A stretch of 64,000 nucleotides of DNA from JAFAGX01 sp035622175 (lineage in GTDB: Bacteria > Acidobacteriota > Terriglobia > Terriglobales > Acidobacteriaceae): contig DASPVV010000076.1 in assembly GCA_035622175.1 (NCBI GenBank), forward strand, positions 9,905 to 73,904, given 5' to 3'. The position numbers were made by a program, and so were the translations under genes. The number at the start of each line of letters is the position of its first letter. Position 1 is the stretch's first letter. The notes under the pieces are model-generated. The model was not told the origin of the DNA and ran no database searches. It was given only the letters and a program-made list of their open reading frames with translations. Below are positions 1-7,893 of the stretch, piece after piece.

Positions 1-906
1 GACCGGACCCTGATCAACGAGCCGTTAGGGTGCGGCATTCGAGCCGTCGATGGCTTTCTGACCTGTGGCCGAGGCCAGCGCATCGGGATCTTCGGGGGCA
101 GCGGAGTGGGCAAGAGCACCCTGATCAGCATGATGGCGCGCGGCACCGCCGCCGACCTCACGGTGCTGGCCCTGGTCGGCGAACGGGGACGCGAAGTGGG
201 CGAGTTTCTCGAAGCCTTGGGGGACGAGGGACGCCGCCGGTCCGTGGTGGTGGTCTCCACCTCGGATCAGTCTCCCCTGTTGCGCATTCGGGCGGCGTTG
301 AGCGCCACGGCGGTGGCAGAATATTTCTGTGCCCGCGGCAAGAACGTATTGTTGGTCGTCGACTCGCTGACCCGATTCGCCATGGCGCAGCGTGAAATCG
401 GCTTGGCCGCCGGCGAGCCTCCGACGGCGAAGGGCTATACGCCGTCCGTGCTTTCCATGTTGGCCCGGCTGGTAGAAAGGGTGGGACGCTTCTCGGGCGG
501 CAGTATCACGGCTTTCTACACGGTATTGATGGAGGGCGATGACCAGCAGGATCCGGTCGTGGACACGGTGCGTTCTTTGCTCGATGGACATATCGTCCTC
601 GACCGCAACCTTGCCCTGCACAACCACTACCCACCCGTGGCCCTGCTCGATAGCCTCAGCCGTCTGATGCCTTACGTGTGCTCGCCCGAGCATATCGCAA
701 AAGCCGAGGCTCTTCGCATGCTGATCTCCGCCTACACCCGCGCCGAAGATCTCATCCGCATCGGTGCCTATCAAAAGGGCACGGACCCGGTGCTCGACAA
801 GGCCATCGCCGCCTTGCCCGAGATTAACCGTTTCCTGAAACAAGGTCTCGACGACCGGACATCCTTCCCGGAGACGTTGCAGCAACTGTTCGCGCTTCCC
901 AGTTGA
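1..906 (+). CDS. fliI: Flagellar export ATPase FliI (5' end missing)
   Basis: ATPase of the flagellar type III export apparatus. It couples ATP hydrolysis to delivery of rod, hook and filament subunits at the cytoplasmic face of the export gate. The reading frame is open from the first base of the window, so the N-terminal part lies upstream. The Walker A loop (GGSGVGKST) is encoded at about 94-120 and the Walker B strand (LLVVDSLTRFA) at about 350-380. These, together with the GEPPTAKGYTPS-like segment, are typical of F1-beta-like FliI/YscN ATPases. The stop overlaps the region just before fliJ, and the following flagellar genes fix the assignment to flagellar rather than virulence secretion. 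The sequence is clear; only the start is unknown. Confidence 0.95.
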   Translation, partial: DRTLINEPLGCGIRAVDGFLTCGRGQRIGIFGGSGVGKSTLISMMARGTAADLTVLALVGERGREVGEFLEALGDEGRRRSVVVVSTSDQSPLLRIRAALSATAVAEYFCARGKNVLLVVDSLTRFAMAQREIGLAAGEPPTAKGYTPSVLSMLARLVERVGRFSGGSITAFYTVLMEGDDQQDPVVDTVRSLLDGHIVLDRNLALHNHYPPVALLDSLSRLMPYVCSPEHIAKAEALRMLISAYTRAEDLIRIGAYQKGTDPVLDKAIAALPEINRFLKQGLDDRTSFPETLQQLFALPS

Positions 907-908
907 GT

Positions 909-1349
909 ATGGCCTTCCGATTCACTTTGGCTGCGGTGTTGAAGTACCGGGAAAACATCGAGCGACGTGAATACTTTGTCCTCGAGAGAATTCAGCAGGA
1001 GATTGTGTACGTCGAAGGGCGGGTTCGCCAGTTTCAGGAGCACTTCTCCGCGGTCAGGAAGCGTCGGGACGCTGAGCTGGCTGGTGGACTTGCTTCCATT
1101 CACCTGCAGACCGCGTACGAAGAGGAGCTTCGAGTGGAGAAACAGTTGGACAAACTGCAGGCGCAACTCCAAGAGCTACAAGGCAAGCGCCAGCAGTGTC
1201 TCAAGACGTACCAGCTGGCGCGACAAAAACGCGAAGTTCTGGACCACCTTCGGGTGCGGCAACTGGAAGCCTATCGTCGAGCCCAGGCGAAGCGGCAGCA
1301 AAGTACACTGGATGACATCTTTTTGTCGCGGCACCGGAGCCCTGACTAG
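909..1349 (+). CDS. fliJ: Flagellar export chaperone/stalk protein FliJ
   Basis: A small protein of about 147 residues, highly charged and rich in Gln, Glu, Arg and Lys, which should form the long antiparallel coiled coil typical of FliJ. FliJ docks in the FliI ring and helps export chaperones cycle. The motif FTLAAVLKYRENIERR near the N-terminus is typical of the family. I chose the ATG at 909, three bases after the fliI stop; a TTG at 903 overlapping that stop is an alternative. No strong Shine-Dalgarno is visible, which fits translational coupling to fliI. The assignment rests on position, size and coiled-coil character. Confidence 0.85.
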   Translation: MAFRFTLAAVLKYRENIERREYFVLERIQQEIVYVEGRVRQFQEHFSAVRKRRDAELAGGLASIHLQTAYEEELRVEKQLDKLQAQLQELQGKRQQCLKTYQLARQKREVLDHLRVRQLEAYRRAQAKRQQSTLDDIFLSRHRSPD

Positions 1350-1422
1350 GCAGACCTTGCCTAGCGGCGTTTGGGCAAATTCTGCCCAGTCCGTAAAGAT
1401 CCTTTCGATCGTTCTTCCCTTC

Positions 1423-1450
1423 TAATCGGCACCATCAGGAAAACTCTTTA
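1423..1450 (-). promoter_or_regulatory. Sigma-28 (FliA)-type promoter pointing antisense into fliJ
   Basis: On the minus strand the sequence reads TAAAGAGT, 12 bases, GCCGATTA. The -10 element, the TAAAG core and the spacer length match the sites before flgM (19,017) and the HDOD gene (13,502). It lies in the fliJ-fliK gap but points away from fliK, towards the antisense strand of fliJ and fliI. No convincing minus-strand protein gene follows. If active it would make an antisense RNA. The motif match is direct; activity is inference. Confidence 0.5.
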
Positions 1451-1500
1451 ATTGTCTGCACCTAGTTCGCATGCGGGAACCGTCTCTAATCCGACCATTC

Positions 1501-1516
1501 TGGCCAGCGGCGTGCA
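1501..1516 (+). promoter_or_regulatory. Candidate sigma-54 promoter of the fliK-flgD-flgE operon
   Basis: TGGCC-N5-CGTGCA: a GG and a GC doublet separated by exactly ten bases, as in the sigma-54 -24/-12 consensus (TGGCACGNNNNTTGCA), with TGGC and TGCA ends intact. The expected start site near 1527 lies just before the fliK ribosome binding site (GAGGAG at 1533-1538). A second site of the same TGGCC-N5-CGTGCA form precedes flgF at 14,491. Three consensus positions differ, so this is a candidate only. Confidence 0.45.
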
Positions 1517-1543
1517 GATTCAGGGTGCGGTTGAGGAGAAATT

Positions 1544-3499
1544 GTGATCGTGAGCTTGCCCCCGGTTGCCGTGAATGTGATGCTTGCGAATGTGTCCGTC
1601 GGCGGTGTTGCGCCGTCGGCAACGTTCTCCACGGCTTTGGCCGAGGCAACCAAAGATGCAAAAGATATTTCGCTGAACCCGGCGAAAGCCACGGGCGAAA
1701 TGGACCGGGGCAATGTAACAAAATGGAACCCGAAGAACCCCACGAAATCGCCCACTTCCTCCGCGAGTCCCACCCCTGACACTCCAGCCCCCGCAGCTGG
1801 CGTGATTCCAGAGAGGAACGGAAGGATTTTCGATACCCCGCCCTTGCCCGCTTTTCTGCCACCGGCGCCAGAGCCGCCGGTTGGCGAAGCATTCGGCTCT
1901 GCTTTTCCTGCCGCGGCCAAGTTCGAGCCGGCTGGCTCGGCGATGGGAATCGCGTCCGCAGTAGCGGCCGCCCCGGAGGTGCTGCCATCGGCCTCCGTCC
2001 CGCCGGAGCTATTGCGCACGGTGTCGGACCAAGCGAGCGTCCCTACCCGCAGCATCAGTCCAGAAGTTGCGAAGCCAGTCTTGGCAACTCCATCGGGAGA
2101 CGGCAAGCCAATCCCAGCCTCATCCCCTGATCCAGCAAACGGGACTGCCGCAAAGGGAATCGCGACCAACGTGGTTCCAGCGCAACCATCAACCAAGATC
2201 TCTTCCCCTTCCCCCGTTGAGGACAAGTTCGAGCCGGCCGCCGGGTCGGCGATCGAAATCGTGTCCGCAGTAGCGCCCACCCCCGAGGTACTGCCACCCG
2301 TCTCAATTCCGCCGGAACTCGTGCGCACGGGGTCGGACCAAGCGAGCGTCCCTGCCCGCAGCATCAGTCCAGAAGTTGCGGAGCCAGTCATGGCGACTCC
2401 TTCGGGAGACGGCAAACCAATCCCAGCCGCATCCCCGGCCATTCCAAGTGGGACCGTCACAAGCGGATTGTCGAGCATGGTGATTCCGGCGCAACCATCA
2501 AGCAAGGTTCCTTCCGCCGGGATAGCCGGCGGCCCCGCTTCGAGGTCGACGACCGCGGATCCGAAACTCGCACCCCGGGAAGGCGGGCATAGTGCGAGCC
2601 CGGTGCCAACGAGAACTTCGACCGTGGCCGCGTTCCTAGAGCAGCGAAGGGGGGGTGCCGAGGTGCCGCCGACGGCGGTGGTGTCGCCCCCACCCGTGGC
2701 GCCAGAGGACGCAAAGCCCCAGTCACCACAAGAGGCACCAACAAGCCAGGGGACAGGCCCAAAATCTGAAGTCGCAGTCGCAGCGCCTTCTGAGGAAACA
2801 CCGCGGAAGGACAGAGATGCCGAGGGGAACGCAGGGTCGGCATCGGCCAACAGTGATTCACCCGGGTCCGTGGAGGTGCCGATGGCCAAGCCCAACGCGG
2901 ACGCCCCCGCACCCCAAACTAGCGGCGTTTCTGCGACAAACGGGGTTGGCTCCGCACCGGTATCGCAACCTAGTACCGACGGGAAAGCCGTCGCCACTAG
3001 TGAATCTTCGAAGACAACCGATGCGGCCGGCAAAGGCCCGGGACAGTCCACCGCAGGCGTACGGGACCCAGAGGCAACGGCCGATGCAGCTTCGCACCTC
3101 AGTTCACTTCAGGCTGCGAAGCTTGTGGAACGGGCAGGACAGACCGAACTGCGGGTGGGAATACCGGCAGGTGAGTTTGGCAGTGTCGATATTCGGACAT
3201 CGATGGGTCGTAATCAATTCACCGCGGAAATTTCCGTCGAGCGCGCCGAGCTTGGGCGAGCCCTCACGGCCGAGCTGCCGGGGTTGCACAACCGGCTGGC
3301 AGAACACCGGGTGCCGCCGGCGAACATCATCCTTCAGGATCGTTCGAGCGGCAGCGGCTCAAGCGATCTCCGCCAGGGACCACGCCACAATCCCTATCCG
3401 CAATCGATGAGCAACCCGGAAGCCGGCGAGCGAGACGCCGGGCCGCTGATCGCCATGGAAGCCATGGAGGGTAGTCGAGGTCTCGATATTCACATCTAG
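1544..3499 (+). CDS. fliK: Flagellar hook-length control protein FliK
   Basis: Secreted molecular ruler that ends hook growth and switches the export gate to filament substrates through FlhB. The 651-residue product has a long low-complexity N-terminal and central part rich in Pro, Ala, Ser and Thr, and a C-terminal Flg_hook-type domain around residues 525-590 (ELRVGIPAGEFGSVDIRT, then FTAEISVERAELGRAL). The start is a GTG five bases after GAGGAG. Residues about 126-329 contain a near-tandem duplication of about 102 residues. The gene leads a fliK-flgD-flgE operon and is preceded by a candidate sigma-54 promoter. The low-complexity part produces a long false reading frame on the other strand. 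Confidence 0.85.
   Translation: MIVSLPPVAVNVMLANVSVGGVAPSATFSTALAEATKDAKDISLNPAKATGEMDRGNVTKWNPKNPTKSPTSSASPTPDTPAPAAGVIPERNGRIFDTPPLPAFLPPAPEPPVGEAFGSAFPAAAKFEPAGSAMGIASAVAAAPEVLPSASVPPELLRTVSDQASVPTRSISPEVAKPVLATPSGDGKPIPASSPDPANGTAAKGIATNVVPAQPSTKISSPSPVEDKFEPAAGSAIEIVSAVAPTPEVLPPVSIPPELVRTGSDQASVPARSISPEVAEPVMATPSGDGKPIPAASPAIPSGTVTSGLSSMVIPAQPSSKVPSAGIAGGPASRSTTADPKLAPREGGHSASPVPTRTSTVAAFLEQRRGGAEVPPTAVVSPPPVAPEDAKPQSPQEAPTSQGTGPKSEVAVAAPSEETPRKDRDAEGNAGSASANSDSPGSVEVPMAKPNADAPAPQTSGVSATNGVGSAPVSQPSTDGKAVATSESSKTTDAAGKGPGQSTAGVRDPEATADAASHLSSLQAAKLVERAGQTELRVGIPAGEFGSVDIRTSMGRNQFTAEISVERAELGRALTAELPGLHNRLAEHRVPPANIILQDRSSGSGSSDLRQGPRHNPYPQSMSNPEAGERDAGPLIAMEAMEGSRGLDIHI
1919..2530 (+). 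repeat. Tandem 306-bp (102-codon) duplication inside fliK
   Basis: Two in-frame copies, about 1919-2224 and 2225-2530, both begin with an AAG-TTC-GAG-CCG stretch. They share protein motifs KFEPA, SDQASVP, RSISPEVA, ATPSGDGKPIPA and VPAQPS in the same order. Copies have diverged by substitutions and small indels but the frame is kept. The repeat lengthens the ruler part of FliK and not its C-terminal export-switch domain. Confidence 0.85.
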
Positions 3500-3544
3500 A
3501 GTTCTGAAGAGTAAGGCAGTTGCACGGGATAAGGAGAAAACAGA

Positions 3545-3949
3545 ATGAATGTTCACATGCCACCGATCATCACACCGCTCGAGCTTCACGGGGTAGCGAC
3601 AATCTCCCCGCTGGCACGGATGAAGCCGGACAGTTCCACGGCTTCGACCAGTTCCACAAGCTCCACGAGTTCAACCGCGGCGGCCGGGTCTTCCAGCTCA
3701 CTGGCGAACCAGGCAGCCAACCAGGCAGAGAGCACCTTTATCAGCTTGCTGGTTACCGAGTTGCAATCGCAAGACCCCACCAATCCGATGGACCCTTCGG
3801 ATATGGTCAGCCAGATGTTCTCGATGAACCAGCTGCAGCAGTTAATCAACATTAATCAAACGCTGACAACGGCTTTCCCGGCCGCATCGGCTTCTGGGTC
3901 GAGCGCGGCAGCGGCAGCGACCAGTTCACAACCTATAGGAGGAAACTAA
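3545..3949 (+). CDS. flgD: Flagellar hook cap protein FlgD (short form)
   Basis: Hook-assembly scaffold that caps the growing hook. The 134-residue product has a Ser/Thr-rich linker (residues about 30-55) followed by the conserved FlgD segment FISLLVTELQSQDPTNPMD with a MFSMNQLQQL continuation. It then ends in an Ala/Ser-rich tail. Larger FlgD proteins have Ig-like/Tudor domains after this core, and these are absent here. The gene starts at an ATG after AAGGAG, and its TAA overlaps the flgE ATG. Identity is clear from the core motif and position between fliK and flgE; the short length is unusual but also seen in minimal FlgD proteins. Confidence 0.9.
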   Translation: MNVHMPPIITPLELHGVATISPLARMKPDSSTASTSSTSSTSSTAAAGSSSSLANQAANQAESTFISLLVTELQSQDPTNPMDPSDMVSQMFSMNQLQQLININQTLTTAFPAASASGSSAAAAATSSQPIGGN

Positions 3950-5184
3950 TGGCATCCTTTTCGGTGGCACTCTCCGGCCTTAGCGCGAGCGAACAGGCTT
4001 TGAACGTCATTTCCAACAACCTGGCCAACCTGAATACCACGGGATATAAGGATCAGAGCGCCAACTTTCAATCCCTCTTCTACCAGAACGTTGGTTCCGA
4101 CGGCGCCGGCGAACCCATTCAGGTGGGTGCCGGAGTCCAGGTCGGCTCGGTCTCGACCAACTTTACCAACGGAACCGTGAATAACACCGGGGTGCCGAGC
4201 GACGTGGCCATCTCGGGCAACGGCTTCTTTGTCACCCAAGCGGCAGACGGGACGGTTCAGTACACACGGGCGGGAGATTTCACCGTCAATGCTCTCGGGC
4301 AGCTGGTGAGCCCGAATGGTGATACGGTGATGGGCTACCCAGCCGTCAATGGCGCAGTCGATCAGAACGGGGGCCTGGCGCCCATCTATTTGGGACAGTC
4401 GGTGACGAGCCCGCCATCGCAGACTACGACCATGCAGCAACAGACGAATTTGGATGCCAACGCGACCGTGGGCACCGTCTACTCCGTTCCGTTAACGGTT
4501 TACGACTCTTTGGGAGAGTCCCACGTGCTCACTTTCACCTACACCAATACTGGTCCCGGCACGTGGACCTACGCCATTACTTCACCCGGAGCCACCGTCG
4601 GGGCCGCGGGGAACGGCACGTTGACGTTTGGCAGCAACGGTGACCTTACAACCCCGGCCGGCTCAGTCCCAGGCATCACGGTGAGCGGTTTCGCGGATGG
4701 AGCTGCGAACATGAGTATCACCTGGGATCTCACGGGGCCGAACGGGACTGCGCTGATGACGCAAGTGGCCGCCGCCAGCTCAACCGCAACCACAAACCAA
4801 AACGGTTATAGCAGCGGCACGCTACAGAATTACACCGTCGAAGCTAACGGGACCATCGATGGCACCTTCAGCAACGGACAGGTGCAGCCCTTGGGACAAA
4901 TCGCTCTGGCGAATTTTCCCGACACTGAAGGGTTGCAGCTGGTCGGCCAAAACAGCTATGTGCCTACCCTGGCATCCGGTGCCGCCGTCGTCGGCGTCCC
5001 CCAAACCGGATCCCTGGGAGCGCTGACGGGAGGGGCCTTGGAAGCGTCCAATGTGGACATTTCCACCGAATTTACGAACTTGATCATTACCCAGCGCGCA
5101 TTTGAGGCCAATGCTCGCATGATTACCACACTCGATACGGTAACCAACGACACGGTCAACCTGCAGGCCGCGCCGGGTAACTGA
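3949..5184 (+). CDS. flgE: Flagellar hook protein FlgE
   Basis: Structural subunit of the hook, the universal joint outside the outer membrane. The product of 411 residues begins with the rod/hook signature (SGLSASEQALNVISNNLANL) and ends with the C-terminal D0 helix (EFTNLIITQRAFEANARM). The Thr/Gly/Asn-rich centre matches the FlgE D1/D2 domains. A strong AGGAGG stands six bases before the ATG, and the ATG overlaps the flgD stop. It is one of four rod/hook-family genes in the window; the length is typical of FlgE rather than FlgF or FlgG. Confidence 0.95.
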   Translation: MASFSVALSGLSASEQALNVISNNLANLNTTGYKDQSANFQSLFYQNVGSDGAGEPIQVGAGVQVGSVSTNFTNGTVNNTGVPSDVAISGNGFFVTQAADGTVQYTRAGDFTVNALGQLVSPNGDTVMGYPAVNGAVDQNGGLAPIYLGQSVTSPPSQTTTMQQQTNLDANATVGTVYSVPLTVYDSLGESHVLTFTYTNTGPGTWTYAITSPGATVGAAGNGTLTFGSNGDLTTPAGSVPGITVSGFADGAANMSITWDLTGPNGTALMTQVAAASSTATTNQNGYSSGTLQNYTVEANGTIDGTFSNGQVQPLGQIALANFPDTEGLQLVGQNSYVPTLASGAAVVGVPQTGSLGALTGGALEASNVDISTEFTNLIITQRAFEANARMITTLDTVTNDTVNLQAAPGN

Positions 5185-5717
5185 CGCTGCTTTGACGGCG
5201 CCAAACTGATGTCCCGCAGGCTCACGCCGGCGCTTCTTAAAGCTCGGCGCCAGCCAGCAAAAGGGCGGCCCATGATGAGGTTGGTCATGGGCCCGCTCCA
5301 CCGTCGCTAGCACCGGGCGCAGGCACTGGGTATGGTGTAGCCGGGGTGTCGTCGGCTGCGATGGATGGTTAGCAAACCATGAGAGGACTGGTCGGTGTAG
5401 CTCTACGCCAGCTCTCCCAGGCCTGCGGTTCTATTTCTGCTCTAATCAGCTCCCGCCACCGGCGTACGGCACGGGAGTAATGGCCGTGCTGCAAGTTCTT
5501 GTTTTCTTAGCTCCTAGCCCCGCGACCGGTGGCGCCACCGAGTACCGCCTCCACGGACTTCAAATTGCAGTTCGACCTTCGATTCCCTCTGTGCGCACAC
5601 ACAATCCAGTCGGTCGAAAGTGAAAGCACGGGATTTCTGATGATCTGTCGTGAGCGAGAGAAAGCATGCCGTTCCCGGCTTTCCGAAGCCAAGGTGAACG
5701 ACTGAAATAACAAAAGC
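5185..5717. other. Intergenic region flgE-fliN with an inverted repeat
   Basis: No supported gene lies in these 533 bases; the reading frames present have no recognisable domains. A perfect 9-bp inverted repeat (GGCCCATGA at 5267-5275, TCATGGGCC at 5285-5293) with a 9-base loop follows flgE and could help end the fliK-flgD-flgE transcript, although no T-tract follows. I found no convincing sigma-28 or sigma-54 promoter for the fliN operon here. Confidence 0.5.
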
Positions 5718-6008
5718 ATGGATGCAGCCACCCAACGCGCGAAAGAGCCCGAAGCCACCGAGGTGGCGGCGCCAGAGAAGGCTCCAACGGAAGAATTCGG
5801 ATGGCTGCCTTGCCGGTTGTCGGTGGAGCTTCCCTTGAGTCGATTTACGGTTGGAGATCTGTTGAATTTGCAAGAAGGCTCAATTGTCGAAACTGCCTGC
5901 CAACACACCAATCATGTTCCCCTTCGGGCCAACGGGCTGTTGATTGGCTGGACGGAATTTGAAGTGACCGGGCTCTATTTGACGGTTCGCATCACCGAGT
6001 TAGCATGA
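5718..6008 (+). CDS. fliN: Flagellar motor switch protein FliN
   Basis: Component of the C-ring that, with FliM and FliG, sets the direction of rotation and docks the export ATPase complex. The 96-residue product is almost only the SpoA-type domain: a short Ala/Glu-rich N-terminus, then LPLSRFTVGDLLNLQEGSIV and the terminal GWTEFEVTGLYLTVRITEL segment. FliM and FliG are not in the window and presumably lie upstream. The stop overlaps the next start (ATGA), indicating a tight operon with fliO-fliP. No strong ribosome binding site is seen before the ATG. Confidence 0.88.
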   Translation: MDAATQRAKEPEATEVAAPEKAPTEEFGWLPCRLSVELPLSRFTVGDLLNLQEGSIVETACQHTNHVPLRANGLLIGWTEFEVTGLYLTVRITELA

Positions 6009-6760
6009 ACACACAGGCCGAAAATCAGGCGAGCGCGGCGGCTCTACCTTTCCCTGCCACGATCAACCCCGTTCCGTCGATTCCTTCTGAAACTGACCCG
6101 CGTAGGCAGAAGAAGGCTGCCAAGGAATACGGCCGCTTCTCGAAAGAGGGAAAACCCAGACCAAGAAGCATGCGTGCCAAGCGGAGCCTGCGTGAGGACC
6201 AGAAGAAGCCGAATCGAATGAGGAGCGTGACCGCGATGCTCCGTTCGTCCCCCAAGAAAAAAGACCGGATGCCAAGCAACCAAGGCATCGAGCCGGCTGC
6301 GCCTGGGGGGACAGAGGAAGTGGTTGAGCCGCTGCCCCTTTATGTTCGGAGTGAGCCGGACCCGCTGGCGACGGAAACCATCGCCCTGGCGAAGACCGAC
6401 ATGCCGGGGCTGGGAGCTACGGCTCCGCCAGCCGAGACCAATGGACTGCTCACGGTGACGTTGCGGGTACGACACCGCCCCTTGGCCGTCGTCTTGAAAG
6501 CCATGGATTCGTTCTTGACGCAAGCATGGAGCTGGACGCAACAGAAATTGAAATCTTCCGCGGGGAAGAAGCGACTGCGGGTATGCGAGAGCGTGTCCCT
6601 TGGGGAGAAGCGCTTTGTGGCAGTCATCCAGGTTGACGGGGAGCAATTCCTAGTGGGCGGGTCCGCCAGTTCGGTCTCCACCTTAGCTCATCTGGAGCGC
6701 CCGCGGGGGTTTTCCGATGTCTTCGAGCGACATTGCAAGCAGGACTTGAGCCCGGCATGA
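6005..6760 (+). CDS. fliO: FliO-like flagellar biosynthesis protein without an obvious membrane segment
   Basis: The C-terminal part, residues about 195-245, contains the typical FliO cytoplasmic pattern (LRVCESVSLGEKRFVAVIQV, followed by GEQFLVGGSA). FliO helps assemble FliP into the export gate. Position between fliN and fliP is the standard one. The unusual feature is the N-terminal 150 residues: they are strongly basic, rich in Lys, Arg and Pro, and show no clear hydrophobic transmembrane helix, whereas most FliO proteins begin with one. A weakly hydrophobic stretch precedes the FliO motif. Start at the ATG that overlaps the fliN stop; the stop in turn overlaps the fliP ATG. Confidence 0.7.
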   Translation: MNTQAENQASAAALPFPATINPVPSIPSETDPRRQKKAAKEYGRFSKEGKPRPRSMRAKRSLREDQKKPNRMRSVTAMLRSSPKKKDRMPSNQGIEPAAPGGTEEVVEPLPLYVRSEPDPLATETIALAKTDMPGLGATAPPAETNGLLTVTLRVRHRPLAVVLKAMDSFLTQAWSWTQQKLKSSAGKKRLRVCESVSLGEKRFVAVIQVDGEQFLVGGSASSVSTLAHLERPRGFSDVFERHCKQDLSPA

Positions 6761-7611
6761 AAATCACCGCCATGGGAGCAAGGAACATGCTGGCGCTGGT
6801 GGTCATGCTCGTGGTCACCGGCCCGGCGGTTTTGGCCGCGGAGGCAACGCCCACTGGCGACCTGGCAGCCGCAGCCGCAACTCCCGTGCCTTCATCCTCC
6901 GTTCTTCCCGACAGCATCCAGCCGGTGAATCCTCCCGATTCGACGGCAGTCGATCCCAACGAGATCAGAATCACCGGCATGGGGAATGGATCCATGTCCT
7001 GGACGATCGTTGTCCTGCTGACTCTCCTGAGTCTGATCCCGTCGTTGCTGCTGTGCCTTACGCCCTTTGCACGGCTGCTGGTGGTCTTCCACTTTCTGCG
7101 CCAGGCTCTCGGACTGCAGACCACACCCACCAATCAGACCCTGATTGGCGTGGCCCTGATCCTGACCTTCTTTCTGATGCAGCCGGTAGGTGCCGCCATC
7201 TACCAGACCTCCATCGTGCCCATGCAGAACGGACGAATCACCGCCATGGAAGCGGTCGATCGCGGGACGAGACCGATCCGGCGATTCATGTTGCACTACG
7301 TGCGCGAGAAGGACGTTGCTTTGTTTGTCGAACTCGCGAAAGAACCCAGGCCACGAGATCCCAGGGACCTGTCGATGCGGGTGCTGGTGCCGGCTTATAT
7401 TCTGTCGGAGCTGAGCACCGGCTTTCAGATAGGAACCGTATTGTTTTTGCCCTTCCTGGTCATCGACATGGTGGTGGCCTCGATTTCGACCTCGGTGGGC
7501 ATGTTGCAACTGCCACCGGTCGTAATTTCTACCCCCCTCAAGCTTTTGCTGTTTGTGATGGTGGATGGATGGAATCTCTTAATCGGCTCGTTAATGAAGA
7601 GTTTTAGTTGA
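6757..7611 (+). CDS. fliP: Flagellar export gate protein FliP
   Basis: Core subunit of the FliP5-FliQ4-FliR1 export gate in the inner membrane. The chosen ATG overlaps the fliO stop and gives an N-terminal signal peptide (residues about 10-28, cleaved after a VLAAEA-like site), as usual for FliP. Downstream motifs include LTPFARLLVVFHFLRQALG, TPTNQTLIG, LILTFFLMQPV and the C-terminal VDMVVASISTSVGM. Length (284 residues) is somewhat above the common 245-250 because of an Ala/Pro/Ser-rich segment after the signal. An upstream TTG at 6733 is in frame but the overlapping ATG is a better start. Confidence 0.96.
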   Translation: MKITAMGARNMLALVVMLVVTGPAVLAAEATPTGDLAAAAATPVPSSSVLPDSIQPVNPPDSTAVDPNEIRITGMGNGSMSWTIVVLLTLLSLIPSLLLCLTPFARLLVVFHFLRQALGLQTTPTNQTLIGVALILTFFLMQPVGAAIYQTSIVPMQNGRITAMEAVDRGTRPIRRFMLHYVREKDVALFVELAKEPRPRDPRDLSMRVLVPAYILSELSTGFQIGTVLFLPFLVIDMVVASISTSVGMLQLPPVVISTPLKLLLFVMVDGWNLLIGSLMKSFS

Positions 7612-7619
7612 GGCGAATC

Positions 7620-7889
7620 ATGCCAGTCGAACAAGTCGTTGATCTAGGCCGTCAGACCATGCGGGAGGCCTTTTTGTTGGCCAGCCCTATCCTGGCGACG
7701 GCGGTTGTCGTAAGCCTGTTGGTCAGCATCGTCCAGGTGTTGACTTCGCTGCAGGAAATGACCATTTCGGCGGTGCCGCGGCTGCTCGCGGTCGGCTCGG
7801 TGACCTTTTTCTTGATGCCGTGGATGTGGAGACAAGCGTGCCAATTTACCGTGCGGCTCTTCACCGACTTTCACCCGTACCTGCGCTGA
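7620..7889 (+). CDS. fliQ: Flagellar export gate protein FliQ
   Basis: A product of 89 residues, the exact usual FliQ length, with two transmembrane helices separated by the conserved loop SIVQVLTSLQEMTIS. Forms the middle of the FliPQR gate with FliP and FliR. The in-frame TTG at 7608 would overlap the fliP stop, but the ATG at 7620 gives the canonical N-terminus with VVDLGRQTMREAF. It is followed four bases later by fliR. Confidence 0.95.
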   Translation: MPVEQVVDLGRQTMREAFLLASPILATAVVVSLLVSIVQVLTSLQEMTISAVPRLLAVGSVTFFLMPWMWRQACQFTVRLFTDFHPYLR

Positions 7890-7893
7890 CGAC

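Noticed and set aside
771..1172. 133-residue minus-strand frame downstream of the antisense sigma-28 site
   Set aside because: It lies in fliI/fliJ coding DNA, has no ribosome binding site or domain, and is best seen as a shadow. An antisense RNA is more likely than a protein.
1486..3051. 521-residue frame opposite fliK
   Set aside because: Shadow of the Pro/Ala-rich low-complexity part of fliK. No domain, no ribosome binding site, and fliK itself is well supported.
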